Source of the DNA: Streptomyces sp. R41 | GTDB taxonomy: Bacteria > Actinomycetota > Actinomycetes > Streptomycetales > Streptomycetaceae | Assembly: GCF_041053055.1 (NCBI RefSeq) | Contig: NZ_CP163443.1 | Coordinates: forward strand, 4,571,001-4,635,000 | Length of the DNA stretch: 64,000 bases | Direction of reading: 5' to 3' | Part shown: positions 51,906 to 60,648 of the stretch, in pieces | Layout of the letters: each line of letters starts with the position of its first letter | Numbering within the stretch: position 1 is the stretch's first letter | Program-made: the position numbers and the translations under genes | Notes under the pieces: generated by a model | Told to the model about the DNA's origin: nothing | Database searches by the model: none | Seen by the model: the letters and a program-made list of their open reading frames with translations, nothing else

Positions 51906-53452
51906 GCTTCGGCCTCCACCTTCTTCTCGGTACGGGACTTGGCCGGGGACTTGGCGGGGGACGTGCCGGCGGCCGGTGCCTTCGGCGCTCGCAGGACCTC
52001 GTACTCCCCCAGGTCCACGCGCCGCGTGGCCGTGCGGAACTCGCTCGTCGTACCTGGCCAGATGGTGGTGTTCACGCCGTTGGCGTCGAGGTACCAGCTG
52101 GTGCAGCCGCCGGTGTTCCACACCGTGCGCTTCATGCGCTCCTGGACCTTGTGGTTCCAGGCGTCCACGGCGCCGGGGCGCGCGTCGAGGGCCGCACGCC
52201 CTCCGAGGACGTCCAACTGCCGTACGAAGTCGGCCATGTAGTTCAGCTGGGACTCGATCATCAGGATCATCGACGAGTTCCCGAGGCCGGTGTTGGGCCC
52301 GATGATCGTCATCCAGTTGGGGAAGCCGGCCGCGGTCGCCCCGCGCAGCGACTTCATACCGGTCCGCCACACCTCGGCGAGCGTCTTCCCCTCCGCCCCG
52401 ACGACCCGTTCCGCGATCGGCATGTCGGTGACGTGGAAGCCCGTGCCGAAGACGATCGCGTCGACCTCGGCGGTGCTGCCGTCGGCGGCGACGAGGGTGG
52501 AGCCGTCGATCTCGGCGAGCCCGGAGGCCACCAGGTCCACATTCGGCCGGGTGAGCGCCGGGTAGTAGGTGTTGGAGAGCAGAATGCGCTTGCAGCCGAT
52601 CCGGTAGTCGGGAGTCAGCTTCTTCCGAAGCTCCGGATCCTTGACGGCGCGGGCGATGTTCCGCTTGGCCAACTGCTCCACCATGCCCAGCTCATTGGGC
52701 CGCTTGGTGAACGCCTGGACCTGCAACTCCCGGATGCCCCACAGGAGTCCGCGCCGGGCCTGGGTCGTGAACGGCAGCTGCCGGTGCAGCCATCGCTCGA
52801 CACCGCTGATGGCCCGGTCGACGCGCGGCATCACCCAGGGCGGGGTGCGCTGGAAGAGGGTGAGCTTGGCGACCTCGGGCTGGATCGACGGCACGATCTG
52901 GATGGCCGAAGCGCCGGTGCCGATCATGGCGACGCGCTTGCCGCGCAGGTCGTAGTCGTGGTCCCAGCGGGCCGAGTGGAAGACCTTGCCGGGGAAGGTG
53001 TCGATCCCCGGGACGTCCGGGATCTTGGGGTCGGAGAGCGGCCCGGTGGCGGAGACGACGACATCCGCCGTGAGGAAGCCACTGCTGGTCTCGATCCCCC
53101 AGCGCAGCTTCTCCGCGTCCCAGGTCATCATCTTCACTTCGGTGTTGAAGCGCAGATGCGACCGCAGCCGGAAGACGTCCGCGACGTGCTCCAGGTACGC
53201 GCGGATGTGCTCCTGCCCGGAGAAGGTGCGCGGCCACTCGGGGTTGGGCGCGAACGAGAACGAGTAAAGGTGGGACGGTACGTCGCAGGCGCACCCGGGA
53301 TAGCTGTTGTCCCGCCAGGTGCCGCCCACGCTGTCGGCGCGTTCCAGGACGACGAAGTCGGTGACGCCTTCGCGGCGCAGCCGCACGGCAGCTCCCAGAC
53401 CGCCGAACCCGGACCCGATCACCGCCACCCGTACATGCTCGTGCTCGGTCAT
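51902..53452 (-). CDS. Flavin-containing (Baeyer-Villiger-type) monooxygenase
   Basis: 516 residues. GSGFGGLGAA is the FAD Rossmann loop, GTGASAIQI the NADPH loop, and FPGKVFHSARWDHD fits the Baeyer-Villiger fingerprint FxGxxxHxxxW(P/D). GTGFHVTD and NSSMILMIESQ are also family motifs. The reaction would be insertion of oxygen next to a ketone, giving an ester or lactone. The tail is Lys/Ala/Pro-rich. First gene of the operon with hydrolase and SDR; divergent MerR gene upstream. Confidence 0.9.
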   Translation of the reverse strand: MTEHEHVRVAVIGSGFGGLGAAVRLRREGVTDFVVLERADSVGGTWRDNSYPGCACDVPSHLYSFSFAPNPEWPRTFSGQEHIRAYLEHVADVFRLRSHLRFNTEVKMMTWDAEKLRWGIETSSGFLTADVVVSATGPLSDPKIPDVPGIDTFPGKVFHSARWDHDYDLRGKRVAMIGTGASAIQIVPSIQPEVAKLTLFQRTPPWVMPRVDRAISGVERWLHRQLPFTTQARRGLLWGIRELQVQAFTKRPNELGMVEQLAKRNIARAVKDPELRKKLTPDYRIGCKRILLSNTYYPALTRPNVDLVASGLAEIDGSTLVAADGSTAEVDAIVFGTGFHVTDMPIAERVVGAEGKTLAEVWRTGMKSLRGATAAGFPNWMTIIGPNTGLGNSSMILMIESQLNYMADFVRQLDVLGGRAALDARPGAVDAWNHKVQERMKRTVWNTGGCTSWYLDANGVNTTIWPGTTSEFRTATRRVDLGEYEVLRAPKAPAAGTSPAKSPAKSRTEKKVEAEA

Positions 53453-53582
53453 CCCGACGCCTCCCTAGCCGCACGACCCTGCCAGTGAACACTGGCGCAA
53501 TGGGGAGAGTAGAGCAGCCGCGTACTGATGGGTAGGGGTCGCGACCGGGAAAGTTACCGGGGGTACGACGTAGGGTGCGCAC

Positions 53583-54233
53583 GTGGCGGAGAAGCGTGAG
53601 TACCGGATGGAGGAGCTGGCCAAGGAAGCCGGCATCACCGTGCGCACCCTGCGCTTCTACCGGGAGCGCAAGCTCATACCGCCGCCCCGCCGCGAGGGCC
53701 GTATCGCCTGGTACGACGACACACACCTGACCCGTCTGCGCACCATCTCGGCGCTGCTCGAACGCGGCCACACCCTCAGCGGCATCGCCGAACTGGCCGA
53801 GGCCTTCGACCACGGGCGCGACGTGGGCGAGCTGCTGGGCCTCGGCGAACCCACCGAGGAGACCCCCGTCCGCCTCTCCCCCGAGGAACTGGCCGACGTC
53901 TTCGCGGGCCAGGCGACCCCGGAGAACCTCGCCGCCGCTCTCGACCTCGGCTACCTCGGCACCGACGGCGGCGAGATCGTCCACATCAGCCGTCGTCTGC
54001 TCGACGTCTCGGCGGCCCTGGTCCGCGAGGGCATCCCGCTCGCGGACGTCCTGACGGCCGCCCGGCGCGTACGCGATCACGCCGACGCGCTCGCCGAGCT
54101 CTTCACCACCCTCGTCCTCACCGAGGACCGCACCACCGAGGACCTCCAGCGCCTGCGCCCGCTGGCGAAGAGCGTGGTGGAGGCGGAGCTGTCGATGGCG
54201 CTGGACCGGCGGCTACGGGATCAGAGGCCATAA
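53583..54233 (+). CDS. MerR-family transcriptional regulator
   Basis: 216 residues. The MerR winged helix is clear: YRMEELAKEAGITVRTLRFY and RIAWYDDTHLTRLRTI, followed by a helical dimerisation region and a longer C-terminal domain (about 95-216) for ligand or protein contact. It is divergent from the monooxygenase operon with 130 bp between, so it probably controls that operon; the signal is unknown. Starts with GTG at 53583. Confidence 0.9.
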   Translation: MAEKREYRMEELAKEAGITVRTLRFYRERKLIPPPRREGRIAWYDDTHLTRLRTISALLERGHTLSGIAELAEAFDHGRDVGELLGLGEPTEETPVRLSPEELADVFAGQATPENLAAALDLGYLGTDGGEIVHISRRLLDVSAALVREGIPLADVLTAARRVRDHADALAELFTTLVLTEDRTTEDLQRLRPLAKSVVEAELSMALDRRLRDQRP

Positions 54234-54253
54234 ACCGGGCACTGAAGACCGGA

Positions 54254-55057
54254 TCAGAGGTCGTAGACCACGGTCACGGGCGCATGGTCGGACCACCGCT
54301 CCCCATGCGTCGCCGCCCTCTCCACGAACCCCTTGACCGCCTTGCCCGCGAGCCCAGATGTGGCGACCTGGTAGTCGATGCGCCAGCCGGTGTCGTTGTC
54401 GAAGGCCCGCCCGCGATACGACCACCACGAGTACGGCCCTTCGACGTCCGGGTGCAGCGCGCGCACGACATCGACGTATCCACCGTCACCCGCGTCGAAG
54501 ACCTGCCCCATCCACGCCCGCTCCTCGGGCAGGAAGCCGGAGTTCTTCTTGTTGCCGCGCCAGTTCTTGAGGTCGGCCTCCTGGTGGGCGATGTTCCAGT
54601 CGCCGCACACGACGACCTCGCGCCCGTCGGCGGCGGCCCGCTCACGCAGCCCCTTCAGGTGGCCGAGGAACTCCCCCATGAACCGCACCTTCTCGTCCTG
54701 CCGCTCCGTCCCGACCTCACCCGAAGGCAGATACAGGCTGGCGACGGTGACGCCGGGCAGATCGGCCTCGCCGTAACGCCCACTGGAGTCGAACTCCTCG
54801 GAGCCGAACCCGACCCGCACGCGATCGGGCTCGCGGCGCGTATAGAGGGACACACCGGCACGCCCCTTGGCGGCTGCCGGAGCATGCACGACATGCCACC
54901 CCTCGGGCGCGCGCACCTCCTCAGGCAGCTGCCCGGGCTCGGCCCGCACCTCCTGGAGGCACAGCACGTCCGCGGAGGTCCCCGCGAGCCACTCCACGAA
55001 GCCCTTCTTCGCGGCGGCCCGGAGCCCATTCACATTCACAGAGGTAACAGTCAGCAC
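54254..55057 (-). CDS. xth: Exodeoxyribonuclease III
   Basis: 267 residues of the endonuclease/exonuclease/phosphatase fold. TSVNVNGLRAAAKKGF, LQEVRA, VCGDWNIAH, RIDYQV and WSDHAPV are the ordered catalytic motifs of the ExoIII/APE branch, which cuts at abasic sites and trims 3' ends in base-excision repair. Begins with GTG at 55057; the region upstream is the start of the divergent GNAT gene. Convergent with merR. Confidence 0.93.
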   Translation of the reverse strand: MLTVTSVNVNGLRAAAKKGFVEWLAGTSADVLCLQEVRAEPGQLPEEVRAPEGWHVVHAPAAAKGRAGVSLYTRREPDRVRVGFGSEEFDSSGRYGEADLPGVTVASLYLPSGEVGTERQDEKVRFMGEFLGHLKGLRERAAADGREVVVCGDWNIAHQEADLKNWRGNKKNSGFLPEERAWMGQVFDAGDGGYVDVVRALHPDVEGPYSWWSYRGRAFDNDTGWRIDYQVATSGLAGKAVKGFVERAATHGERWSDHAPVTVVYDL

Positions 55058-55115
55058 CAGGGCACGATACTTAACCCCTACCCCCAATCCTACGCATAGA
55101 TGTACGGTTAACCGC

Positions 55116-55592
55116 ATGAATATCCGCCGGGTCCCCTTCGACCACCCCGACGCCGTCAAGCTCAACGACCAGGTGCAGGCCGAATACGCCGAGCGCTACG
55201 AGGATGAGGGTGACGTCACCCCCCTCGACGCCTGGATGTTCGCCCCACCGCTCGGGCTCTACCTGATCGCGTACGACGAACGGGACCGCCCGGTCGCCAC
55301 GGGCGGCTGGCGCGCCCAGGACGAGAACGACGAGGGCTACTCGGACGGCGACGCCGAACTCAAGCGCATGTACGTGATCCCCGAGGCCCGCGGTCTCGGC
55401 CTCGCCCGCCGCATCCTGGCCGCCCTCGAGTCGGACGCCCGCGCGGCCGGCCGTACCCGCATGGTCCTGGAAACCGGCGCCAAGCAGCCCGAGGCGGTCG
55501 CGCTCTACACGTCGAGCGACTACTCGCCCTGCGCCAAGTTCGGCCACTATCGCTTCCACGAACTGAGCCTCTGCTACGCCAAGGCGCTGTAG
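55116..55592 (+). CDS. GNAT-family N-acetyltransferase
   Basis: 158 residues. ELKRMYVIPEARGLGLARRI is the acetyl-CoA-binding motif A (R/Q-x-x-G-x-G/A), and MVLETGAKQPEAVALYTSSD the following beta-helix. Substrate unknown. A -10-like TAGATG lies about 14 bp before the ATG at 55116. Divergent from xth, with 58 bp between start codons. Confidence 0.87.
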   Translation: MNIRRVPFDHPDAVKLNDQVQAEYAERYEDEGDVTPLDAWMFAPPLGLYLIAYDERDRPVATGGWRAQDENDEGYSDGDAELKRMYVIPEARGLGLARRILAALESDARAAGRTRMVLETGAKQPEAVALYTSSDYSPCAKFGHYRFHELSLCYAKAL

Positions 55593-55661
55593 ATCTCCGA
55601 TCCCGGCAACGGGGACGTGAGGGTGCCCCTCGGCCGCAGTGAAGGTCACCGGCCCCACGCG

Positions 55662-56978
55662 CTACCCCGCGACCTGGCCCTCGCCGTCCTCCCGGACCTC
55701 GTCATGACCGGCGTCGGCCAAGGGAGTCGAGTACTTCCGCGCCTGGTGACCGTCTGCCGCAAGGCGGTTGATGCGGTACACGTCCGGGACACACAGGTTG
55801 AGGACGGCGGCGGCAACGATGAGGCCGGCGCACGCCATGAGCACCGTCCTGTTGTCCCAGGCGTGGACGGCGAGAGCGGTGATCAGGTAGCCGAAGGGAA
55901 TGGCAAGGAGTTCCCCGACGCTGTTGAACGCGCTCATGCGGCCCAACTCGGCTTGGGGCACGTGCTGCTGGAACGCGGTGGTCCACGCGACGATCGCGAC
56001 GTCGAGCCCGATCCCCGCGAGCAGGGCGGCGAGCAGCACGCAGGGCAGCGGCAGCCCCCACCCCATGGCGACCAGGGGCAGAGCGAGTGCGGCGCTGGTC
56101 GCGACAGCCACGGCCAGCAACCGGTGCGGGCGCCAGCGCAGGCACACCAGAGTCCCGGCCAGCAGCCCCGACGCGAAGGCGGCCTGGACCAGCCCCCAGT
56201 CCCGTGCGCCCGCGTACTCCTGCGCGGCGACGACCGGCCCGAGGAGCTGGAAGCCGGCCAACCACGCGGCGACGAGGACGGTTCCGGCGGCCGTGTAGGT
56301 CCACAGCCAGGTGCGCGACCAGAAGCCGGTCCATCCCGCTCGCAGATCGCTGAGCGCGCTGTCGGCGGTGAGCGGAGCGTCCAGGCGCAGGCCGAGGAGC
56401 AGCAGGGCCGCGGCGGCGAAGGTGAGCGCGTCCCAGGCCAGGGCCCAGGACGGACCGGCGGCCGCGACGACGAGTCCACCGATGACCGGGCCGAGCACCT
56501 TGACCGCGTTGCTCGGCAGTCTGAGCAGGGCATTGGCCTGCTGCAGCTGCTCCCGGGGAATGATCTGGCTCACGACGCCCTGGGCGGCGGGCATGGTGAA
56601 GGCGACCGCGGTTCCCGAGGCGAAGCCGCAGACCGCGATGGAGGTTGTCGTCGCGTGGCCGGTGGCGACAGTCGCGGCCAGCGTCCCCTGGGCGACGGCC
56701 GCCAGCAGGTTGCCGAGGAAGAGAATCCGGCTCCGGGACAGGCGGTCCGCGAGGACTCCGCCCGCGAGGAGGAAGACGACGGTCGGAACGGTGTTCGTGG
56801 CGAGCACAAGGCCGAGGGCCCCGGCTCCGCCGCCCTGCTCGATCACGGAATAGGCGAGCGCGAGAGGCGCCATCGCGGACCCGGTGACGGAGATCAGGTT
56901 GGCGAGCACGAATCGCCGGAAGGCCGGGATCCTCAATGGCGCCATACGGGTCGTCGCCAAGTCCGCTGCGGTCTCCAT
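55662..56978 (-). CDS. MFS transporter, probable drug exporter
   Basis: 438 residues with twelve membrane helices. The loop 2-3 motif GGVLADRLSRSRILFLGN fits the MFS-A signature. Likely an exporter of the MFS_3 (enterobactin exporter EntS-like) group; substrate unknown. GAGGGAG lies before the ATG at 56978. The C-terminus ends in a hydrophilic tail. It lies downstream of a tRNA gene and its terminator and is transcribed in the same direction. Confidence 0.88.
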   Translation of the reverse strand: METAADLATTRMAPLRIPAFRRFVLANLISVTGSAMAPLALAYSVIEQGGGAGALGLVLATNTVPTVVFLLAGGVLADRLSRSRILFLGNLLAAVAQGTLAATVATGHATTTSIAVCGFASGTAVAFTMPAAQGVVSQIIPREQLQQANALLRLPSNAVKVLGPVIGGLVVAAAGPSWALAWDALTFAAAALLLLGLRLDAPLTADSALSDLRAGWTGFWSRTWLWTYTAAGTVLVAAWLAGFQLLGPVVAAQEYAGARDWGLVQAAFASGLLAGTLVCLRWRPHRLLAVAVATSAALALPLVAMGWGLPLPCVLLAALLAGIGLDVAIVAWTTAFQQHVPQAELGRMSAFNSVGELLAIPFGYLITALAVHAWDNRTVLMACAGLIVAAAVLNLCVPDVYRINRLAADGHQARKYSTPLADAGHDEVREDGEGQVAG

Positions 56979-57062
56979 GCTCTCCCTCGTGCCCGGCGCA
57001 GCGAGCACCCTACGGCAACGACCGCCGGTCAGGCACGAGTTGTCGGCAGCCGGGAAAACAAA

Positions 57063-57094
57063 GATCCCGCCCGATCAATCAGATCGGACGGGAT
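57063..57094 (-). terminator. Intrinsic terminator of the tRNA gene
   Basis: On the minus strand GATCCCGTCCGATC pairs with GATCGGGCGGGATC (one wobble) and is followed by TTTGTTTT, a rare T tract in this genome, about 40 bp after the tRNA. Confidence 0.85.
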
Positions 57095-57136
57095 CTCGTC
57101 AACTGTCCCTGAGTTACCTCAAGAACAATCGCTGCG

Positions 57137-57210
57137 TGGACCTGAGGGGATTTGAACCCCTGGCCCCCTCGATGCGAACGAGGTGCGCTACCGGACTGCG
57201 CCACAGGCCC
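57137..57210 (-). tRNA. tRNA-Ala (anticodon CGC)
   Basis: 74 nt on the minus strand, beginning GGGCCTGTGGCGCAG and ending CAGGTCCA. Acceptor stem GGGCCTG/CAGGTCC (one G.U), anticodon stem CCTCG/CGAGG with loop TTCGCAT giving CGC, T arm GGGGTTCAAATCCCC. The 3' CCA is not encoded. It decodes GCG. No integrated element is seen beside it. Confidence 0.95.
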
Positions 57211-57344
57211 TTGCAACGAGTGAAACTCTAGCATCCCCATCGAGGTGCCCGGAAATCCGTTCCTGGCTGGTCAGCCAGGGACTCCCGAGCCCCTGCCGTC
57301 ACACCCGTCACTCGCTGGCCGCACGCGGTCATTTCGCACACCCG

Positions 57345-58637
57345 TCATTCGTTGGCCGCGCGCGGCCGTTCCCCGTCCTCGTACTGGTCGAAGAGCGGCG
57401 TGCGACCGCGTTCGCGGGCGCGCCGGGCGGACGCGGCGCGACGCGCGTCACTGCGACCGTCGTCGACGGCCTCCGCGTCGTCGGACGGCTCCTCGGCGGC
57501 CGTCTCGGCCTCCGGCGTGGACGGTTCCACGGCGCTGGAGCGCGCGGAGCTCCACGCGTCCGGCGCGCCCAGGTCGACGCTGGGTGTGGCCCGGGGCGCG
57601 ACCGGCGCGGTCACGTACGTCGGCAGCGGAACCGGCACCGGGTCCCAGCTGTCGCCCTGGCCGGGACCGCGCTGGCGCTCGCGCTGCTGGTCGACCCACT
57701 CCGCGTGGTCGGTCTGCTCGACGAGCGCGCGCCGGTCGGCAGCGAGCGCGGAGAGGCCGGTGTCGGTCTCCGGCTCCGGTCCCTCGTCCGGCTCGTCGGC
57801 CCCGGGGTCGACGGTGGGCCGCCGACGCGGCTGCCGCTCCCTCAGCCGCTGCGCGGCGGCCTCGGCCCGGCGCCGGTCCATCGTGTAGGTGAAGCGGCGC
57901 CGCTCCTGGGCACGCAGATACACGATGTACGCGCTCAGCATCACCGCGGGCACGCCGGGCGCCCACAGGAAGGCGAGCCCTCCCACGGCCGCCACGATCG
58001 CGCCGAGTGTGAAGGCGAGGAAGAGCATCACCGTCGTACGCCGTCGGCGCGCGAGCACCTTCGAGCGCCGGGCACGCGCTGCGGCCTCCGCCGAAGAACC
58101 ACGTCGCGCGGCCGGAACACCCCGGGACGCGGACTTGGCGGCGGGCTGGGGAGCGGACCTGGCCGACGGCTTCGGCGCGGACTTGGGCGACTGCTGCGGT
58201 ACGGGCCTGGCCGCCTGCTGCGGTACGGGTCTGGCGGCGCCGGGGGCCTCGTGCGTGGCCCCCTGCCTGGCGGCCGCCGGAGGCGCCGTCTCCGACTGCG
58301 CCGGGGACGGCGGCTGAACCCGCTCCTGCACCTGCGGCCGGTGCTGGACCTGCGCCTGCGGCCGGGTCGGAGGCATGGCGAAGGCCCGGACGTCCACCGA
58401 ATCGGTGACGCCGTCCGGGTCGGCGCTGAGCTCCCCCTCCTCGGCGGAGCGCGCCCGCAGGTCCTTGGCGTACCGGCGCTCCATACCCGCCCGTCCGGAC
58501 AGCAGCCGGATGGCGGTGCTGAAGCGTTCCGTCGGACGGGCTTCGTTCAGCTCGTCCTGCCTACGGAGCCACATCGGCACCAAGTAGGCGGCCCAGGCCC
58601 CGACAATGACTGCGTAGATGAGGCCGCTGCTGCTCAC
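57345..58637 (-). CDS. sepX: SepX/GlpR-like divisome membrane protein
   Basis: 430 residues. An N-terminal membrane helix (LIYAVIVGAWAAYLVPMWLR), a long Pro/Ala/Gln-rich cytoplasmic region, a helical hairpin of two membrane segments (about 205-250; MLFLAFTLGAIVAAVGGLAF) and an acidic then basic C-terminus. This layout, and the linkage to a MoeA-like gene, galU and a RimJ acetyltransferase, match the actinobacterial septation protein SepX of Streptomyces and GlpR, the membrane receptor of the gephyrin-like protein Glp in Corynebacterium. It should act at septa. Name is by resemblance and context. The low-complexity middle (ARPVPQQ repeats) may vary in length. Confidence 0.7.
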   Translation of the reverse strand: MSSSGLIYAVIVGAWAAYLVPMWLRRQDELNEARPTERFSTAIRLLSGRAGMERRYAKDLRARSAEEGELSADPDGVTDSVDVRAFAMPPTRPQAQVQHRPQVQERVQPPSPAQSETAPPAAARQGATHEAPGAARPVPQQAARPVPQQSPKSAPKPSARSAPQPAAKSASRGVPAARRGSSAEAAARARRSKVLARRRRTTVMLFLAFTLGAIVAAVGGLAFLWAPGVPAVMLSAYIVYLRAQERRRFTYTMDRRRAEAAAQRLRERQPRRRPTVDPGADEPDEGPEPETDTGLSALAADRRALVEQTDHAEWVDQQRERQRGPGQGDSWDPVPVPLPTYVTAPVAPRATPSVDLGAPDAWSSARSSAVEPSTPEAETAAEEPSDDAEAVDDGRSDARRAASARRARERGRTPLFDQYEDGERPRAANE

Positions 58638-58824
58638 GCCTCACACGGTAGAGGGGTTTGCGTGAGGCCATCTGCCAATTGAGCCGGTGTGTCGCACGAT
58701 CTGGCTGATATTTCGAGCTTTTTTTGTGACCGATGCGATCAGCGGGGCGCCGGGACCGTGAATTCAATGACCGAAGACGGACTCAAGGCGATCAGCGACC
58801 GGTCAATTTCGAACACTTATTCAA

Positions 58825-59481
58825 TTACCCGGCGTTCTCCGGCTTGCTCTGGTTTTGCGAGCCCGCCTGCTCCGATCCCACCTGCTCCGAGCGGGTCTGC
58901 GCCGAGCGCGCCCGGCGCCAGCGTCCGAGCAGTCCTTCGGGCACCTCTTCGGCGGTGAGCGCGTACACAAGATGGTCGCGCCAGGCACCGTCGATGTGGA
59001 GATAACGTGGACGAAGCCCTTCCTCGCGGAATCCGAGTTTTTCCACGACCCGGCGGCTCGGCCCGTTCTCGGGGCGAATACAGACTTCGATGCGGTGCAG
59101 TCCGACCGTGCGGAAGCAGTGATCGGTCACCAGCGCCACGGCCGTCGGCATCACTCCGCGGCCCGCCACGCCCTGGTCCACCCAGTAGCCGATGTGCCCG
59201 GAGCACATCGAGCCCCAGGTGATCCCGGCGACGGTCAGCTGCCCGACGAGCCGCCCCTGGTACTCGATCACGAAGGGCAGCATCCGGCCCGCGTTGGCCT
59301 CGGCGCGCAGATGCCGGACCATCTGCCGGTAGGTGGGCCGGTGCGCGATCGGACCGCTGGGGGTGGGCGGCGGGATGGTCGCCTCCCAGGGCCGCAGCCA
59401 GTCGCGGTTGCGCCGGTTGACCTCGCGCCAGGCCCGCTGATCGCGCAGCTTTATGGGCCGGAGGACCACATCGCCGTCCAC
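58825..59481 (-). CDS. RimJ/RimL-type GNAT acetyltransferase
   Basis: 218 residues. VVLRPIKLRDQRAW at the N-terminus, GYWVDQGVAGRGVMPTAVAL as the acetyl-CoA loop and ENGPSRRVVEKLGFREEG are typical for the RimJ/RimL branch that acetylates protein N-termini. The tail is Ser/Gln/Glu-rich and disordered. GTG at 59481 is the likely start, 26 bp after the mog stop, so it belongs to the galU-moeA-moaC-mog operon. In the Corynebacterium glp-glpR locus a RimJ-like gene occupies the same place. Confidence 0.87.
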   Translation of the reverse strand: MDGDVVLRPIKLRDQRAWREVNRRNRDWLRPWEATIPPPTPSGPIAHRPTYRQMVRHLRAEANAGRMLPFVIEYQGRLVGQLTVAGITWGSMCSGHIGYWVDQGVAGRGVMPTAVALVTDHCFRTVGLHRIEVCIRPENGPSRRVVEKLGFREEGLRPRYLHIDGAWRDHLVYALTAEEVPEGLLGRWRRARSAQTRSEQVGSEQAGSQNQSKPENAG

Positions 59482-59507
59482 CAGCTCGACGGGCCAGGAT
59501 GGGCTGT

Positions 59508-60020
59508 TCAGCTCGCACCCCCACTGCCGCTGGGTCTGGGGTGGTCGCCGCCGCGGATCTGGTCGACGGCGTGGATCAGGAGGGGCTCCAGGACCGCGAG
59601 GCCGTCCTTCACCCCGCCGGTGGAGCCCGGCAGATTGACGATCAGCGTCCGTCCCGCGACTCCGGCGAGCCCCCGGGACAGCGCCGCCGTCGGCACCTTC
59701 TGTCTTCCGAACGCCCTGATGGCCTCGGGAATGCCCGGCACCTCGTGGTCGAGCACCCGCCGTGTCGCCTCGGGCGTCCGGTCGGTCGGCGAGATCCCCG
59801 TACCACCGGTGGTCACGATGACGTCGTAACCGGCGTCGGTGCCCGCGCGCAGGGCGGCCTCGACCGGGTCGCCGTCGGGGACGACCTGCGGCCCGTCCAC
59901 CGCGAAGCCGAACTTCGCGAGCCCCTCGGCGATCAGGGGACCGCCCTTGTCCTCGTAGACCCCGGCGGCGGCGCGGTTGGAGGCCGTGACCACCAGGGCG
60001 CGATACGACGATGCCGTCAT
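59508..60020 (-). CDS. mog: Molybdopterin adenylyltransferase (MogA/MoaB family)
   Basis: 170 residues. [19 protein letters not shown] is the MoCF-domain signature and [13 protein letters not shown] the second motif. It activates molybdopterin by adenylation before metal insertion. Start overlaps the moaC stop (ATGA-type overlap near 60017-60020). Operon with moaC, moeA and galU. Confidence 0.9.
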   Translation of the reverse strand: MTASSYRALVVTASNRAAAGVYEDKGGPLIAEGLAKFGFAVDGPQVVPDGDPVEAALRAGTDAGYDVIVTTGGTGISPTDRTPEATRRVLDHEVPGIPEAIRAFGRQKVPTAALSRGLAGVAGRTLIVNLPGSTGGVKDGLAVLEPLLIHAVDQIRGGDHPRPSGSGGAS

Positions 60021-60529
60021 GCCCGGCTCCAGTCGCCCGACTTCCCGCCTGTCTTCTCTTCCACCCTCACGTCCGTGATGACCGCCCCCTTGTCGACCGC
60101 CTTGACCATGTCGATCACGGTGAGGGCCGCCACGCTGACCGCGGTGAGGGCTTCCATCTCGACACCCGTACGGTCGGTGGTCTTCACGGTGGCGAGGATC
60201 TCGACGGCGTCGTCCGCGACCGACAGATCAATCTTGACACCCGACACCGACAACGGGTGGCACAGCGGGATCAGGTCCGGCGTGCGCTTGGCGCCCATGA
60301 TGCCCGCGATGCGCGCGGTGGCGAGGGCGTCACCCTTGGGGACCCCCTCGCCGCGCAGCAACTCGATCACACGGGGTGAGACCAGGACGCGTCCGCTGGC
60401 ACGGGCGGTGCGCGCGGTCACGTCCTTGCCGGATACGTCGACCATGCGGGCGGCGCCCGCCTCGTCGATGTGCGTCAGTCGGTCCTGCACAGGGGGTCCG
60501 GGGGTCTCCCCCCGGGACGGAACAGTCAT
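60017..60529 (-). CDS. moaC: Cyclic pyranopterin monophosphate synthase (MoaC)
   Basis: 170 residues. [12 protein letters not shown] and [20 protein letters not shown] with KAVDKGAVI are the conserved active-site segments (His and Lys-Asp-Lys region). It makes cPMP from the MoaA product in molybdenum cofactor synthesis. The ATG at 60529 (MTVPSRGE) is used; a longer frame to 60604 has poor composition. It starts 119 bp after the moeA stop. Confidence 0.92.
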   Translation of the reverse strand: MTVPSRGETPGPPVQDRLTHIDEAGAARMVDVSGKDVTARTARASGRVLVSPRVIELLRGEGVPKGDALATARIAGIMGAKRTPDLIPLCHPLSVSGVKIDLSVADDAVEILATVKTTDRTGVEMEALTAVSVAALTVIDMVKAVDKGAVITDVRVEEKTGGKSGDWSRA

Positions 60530-60648
60530 GTGCGTGGGCGCTCCCGGTCCGGGCCCTTCGCGGTGCGGCGCGTGGGCCTGTTGTGCGCGACACGGTACCG
60601 CCAACTCGGGGTGCTCAGCCGAGCAGGACCCTCTCGGGGCCCGGCCGC

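Noticed and set aside
50086..54233. Secondary-metabolite cluster
   Set aside because: Only tailoring-type enzymes and a regulator; no synthase, NRPS, PKS or terpene cyclase in reach.
57137..57210. tRNA-Ala as integration site of an element
   Set aside because: No repeat of its 3' end and no integrase nearby.
58638..58824. Possible small gene between sepX and the acetyltransferase
   Set aside because: Short plus-strand frames here have no ribosome site and run into the acetyltransferase antisense.
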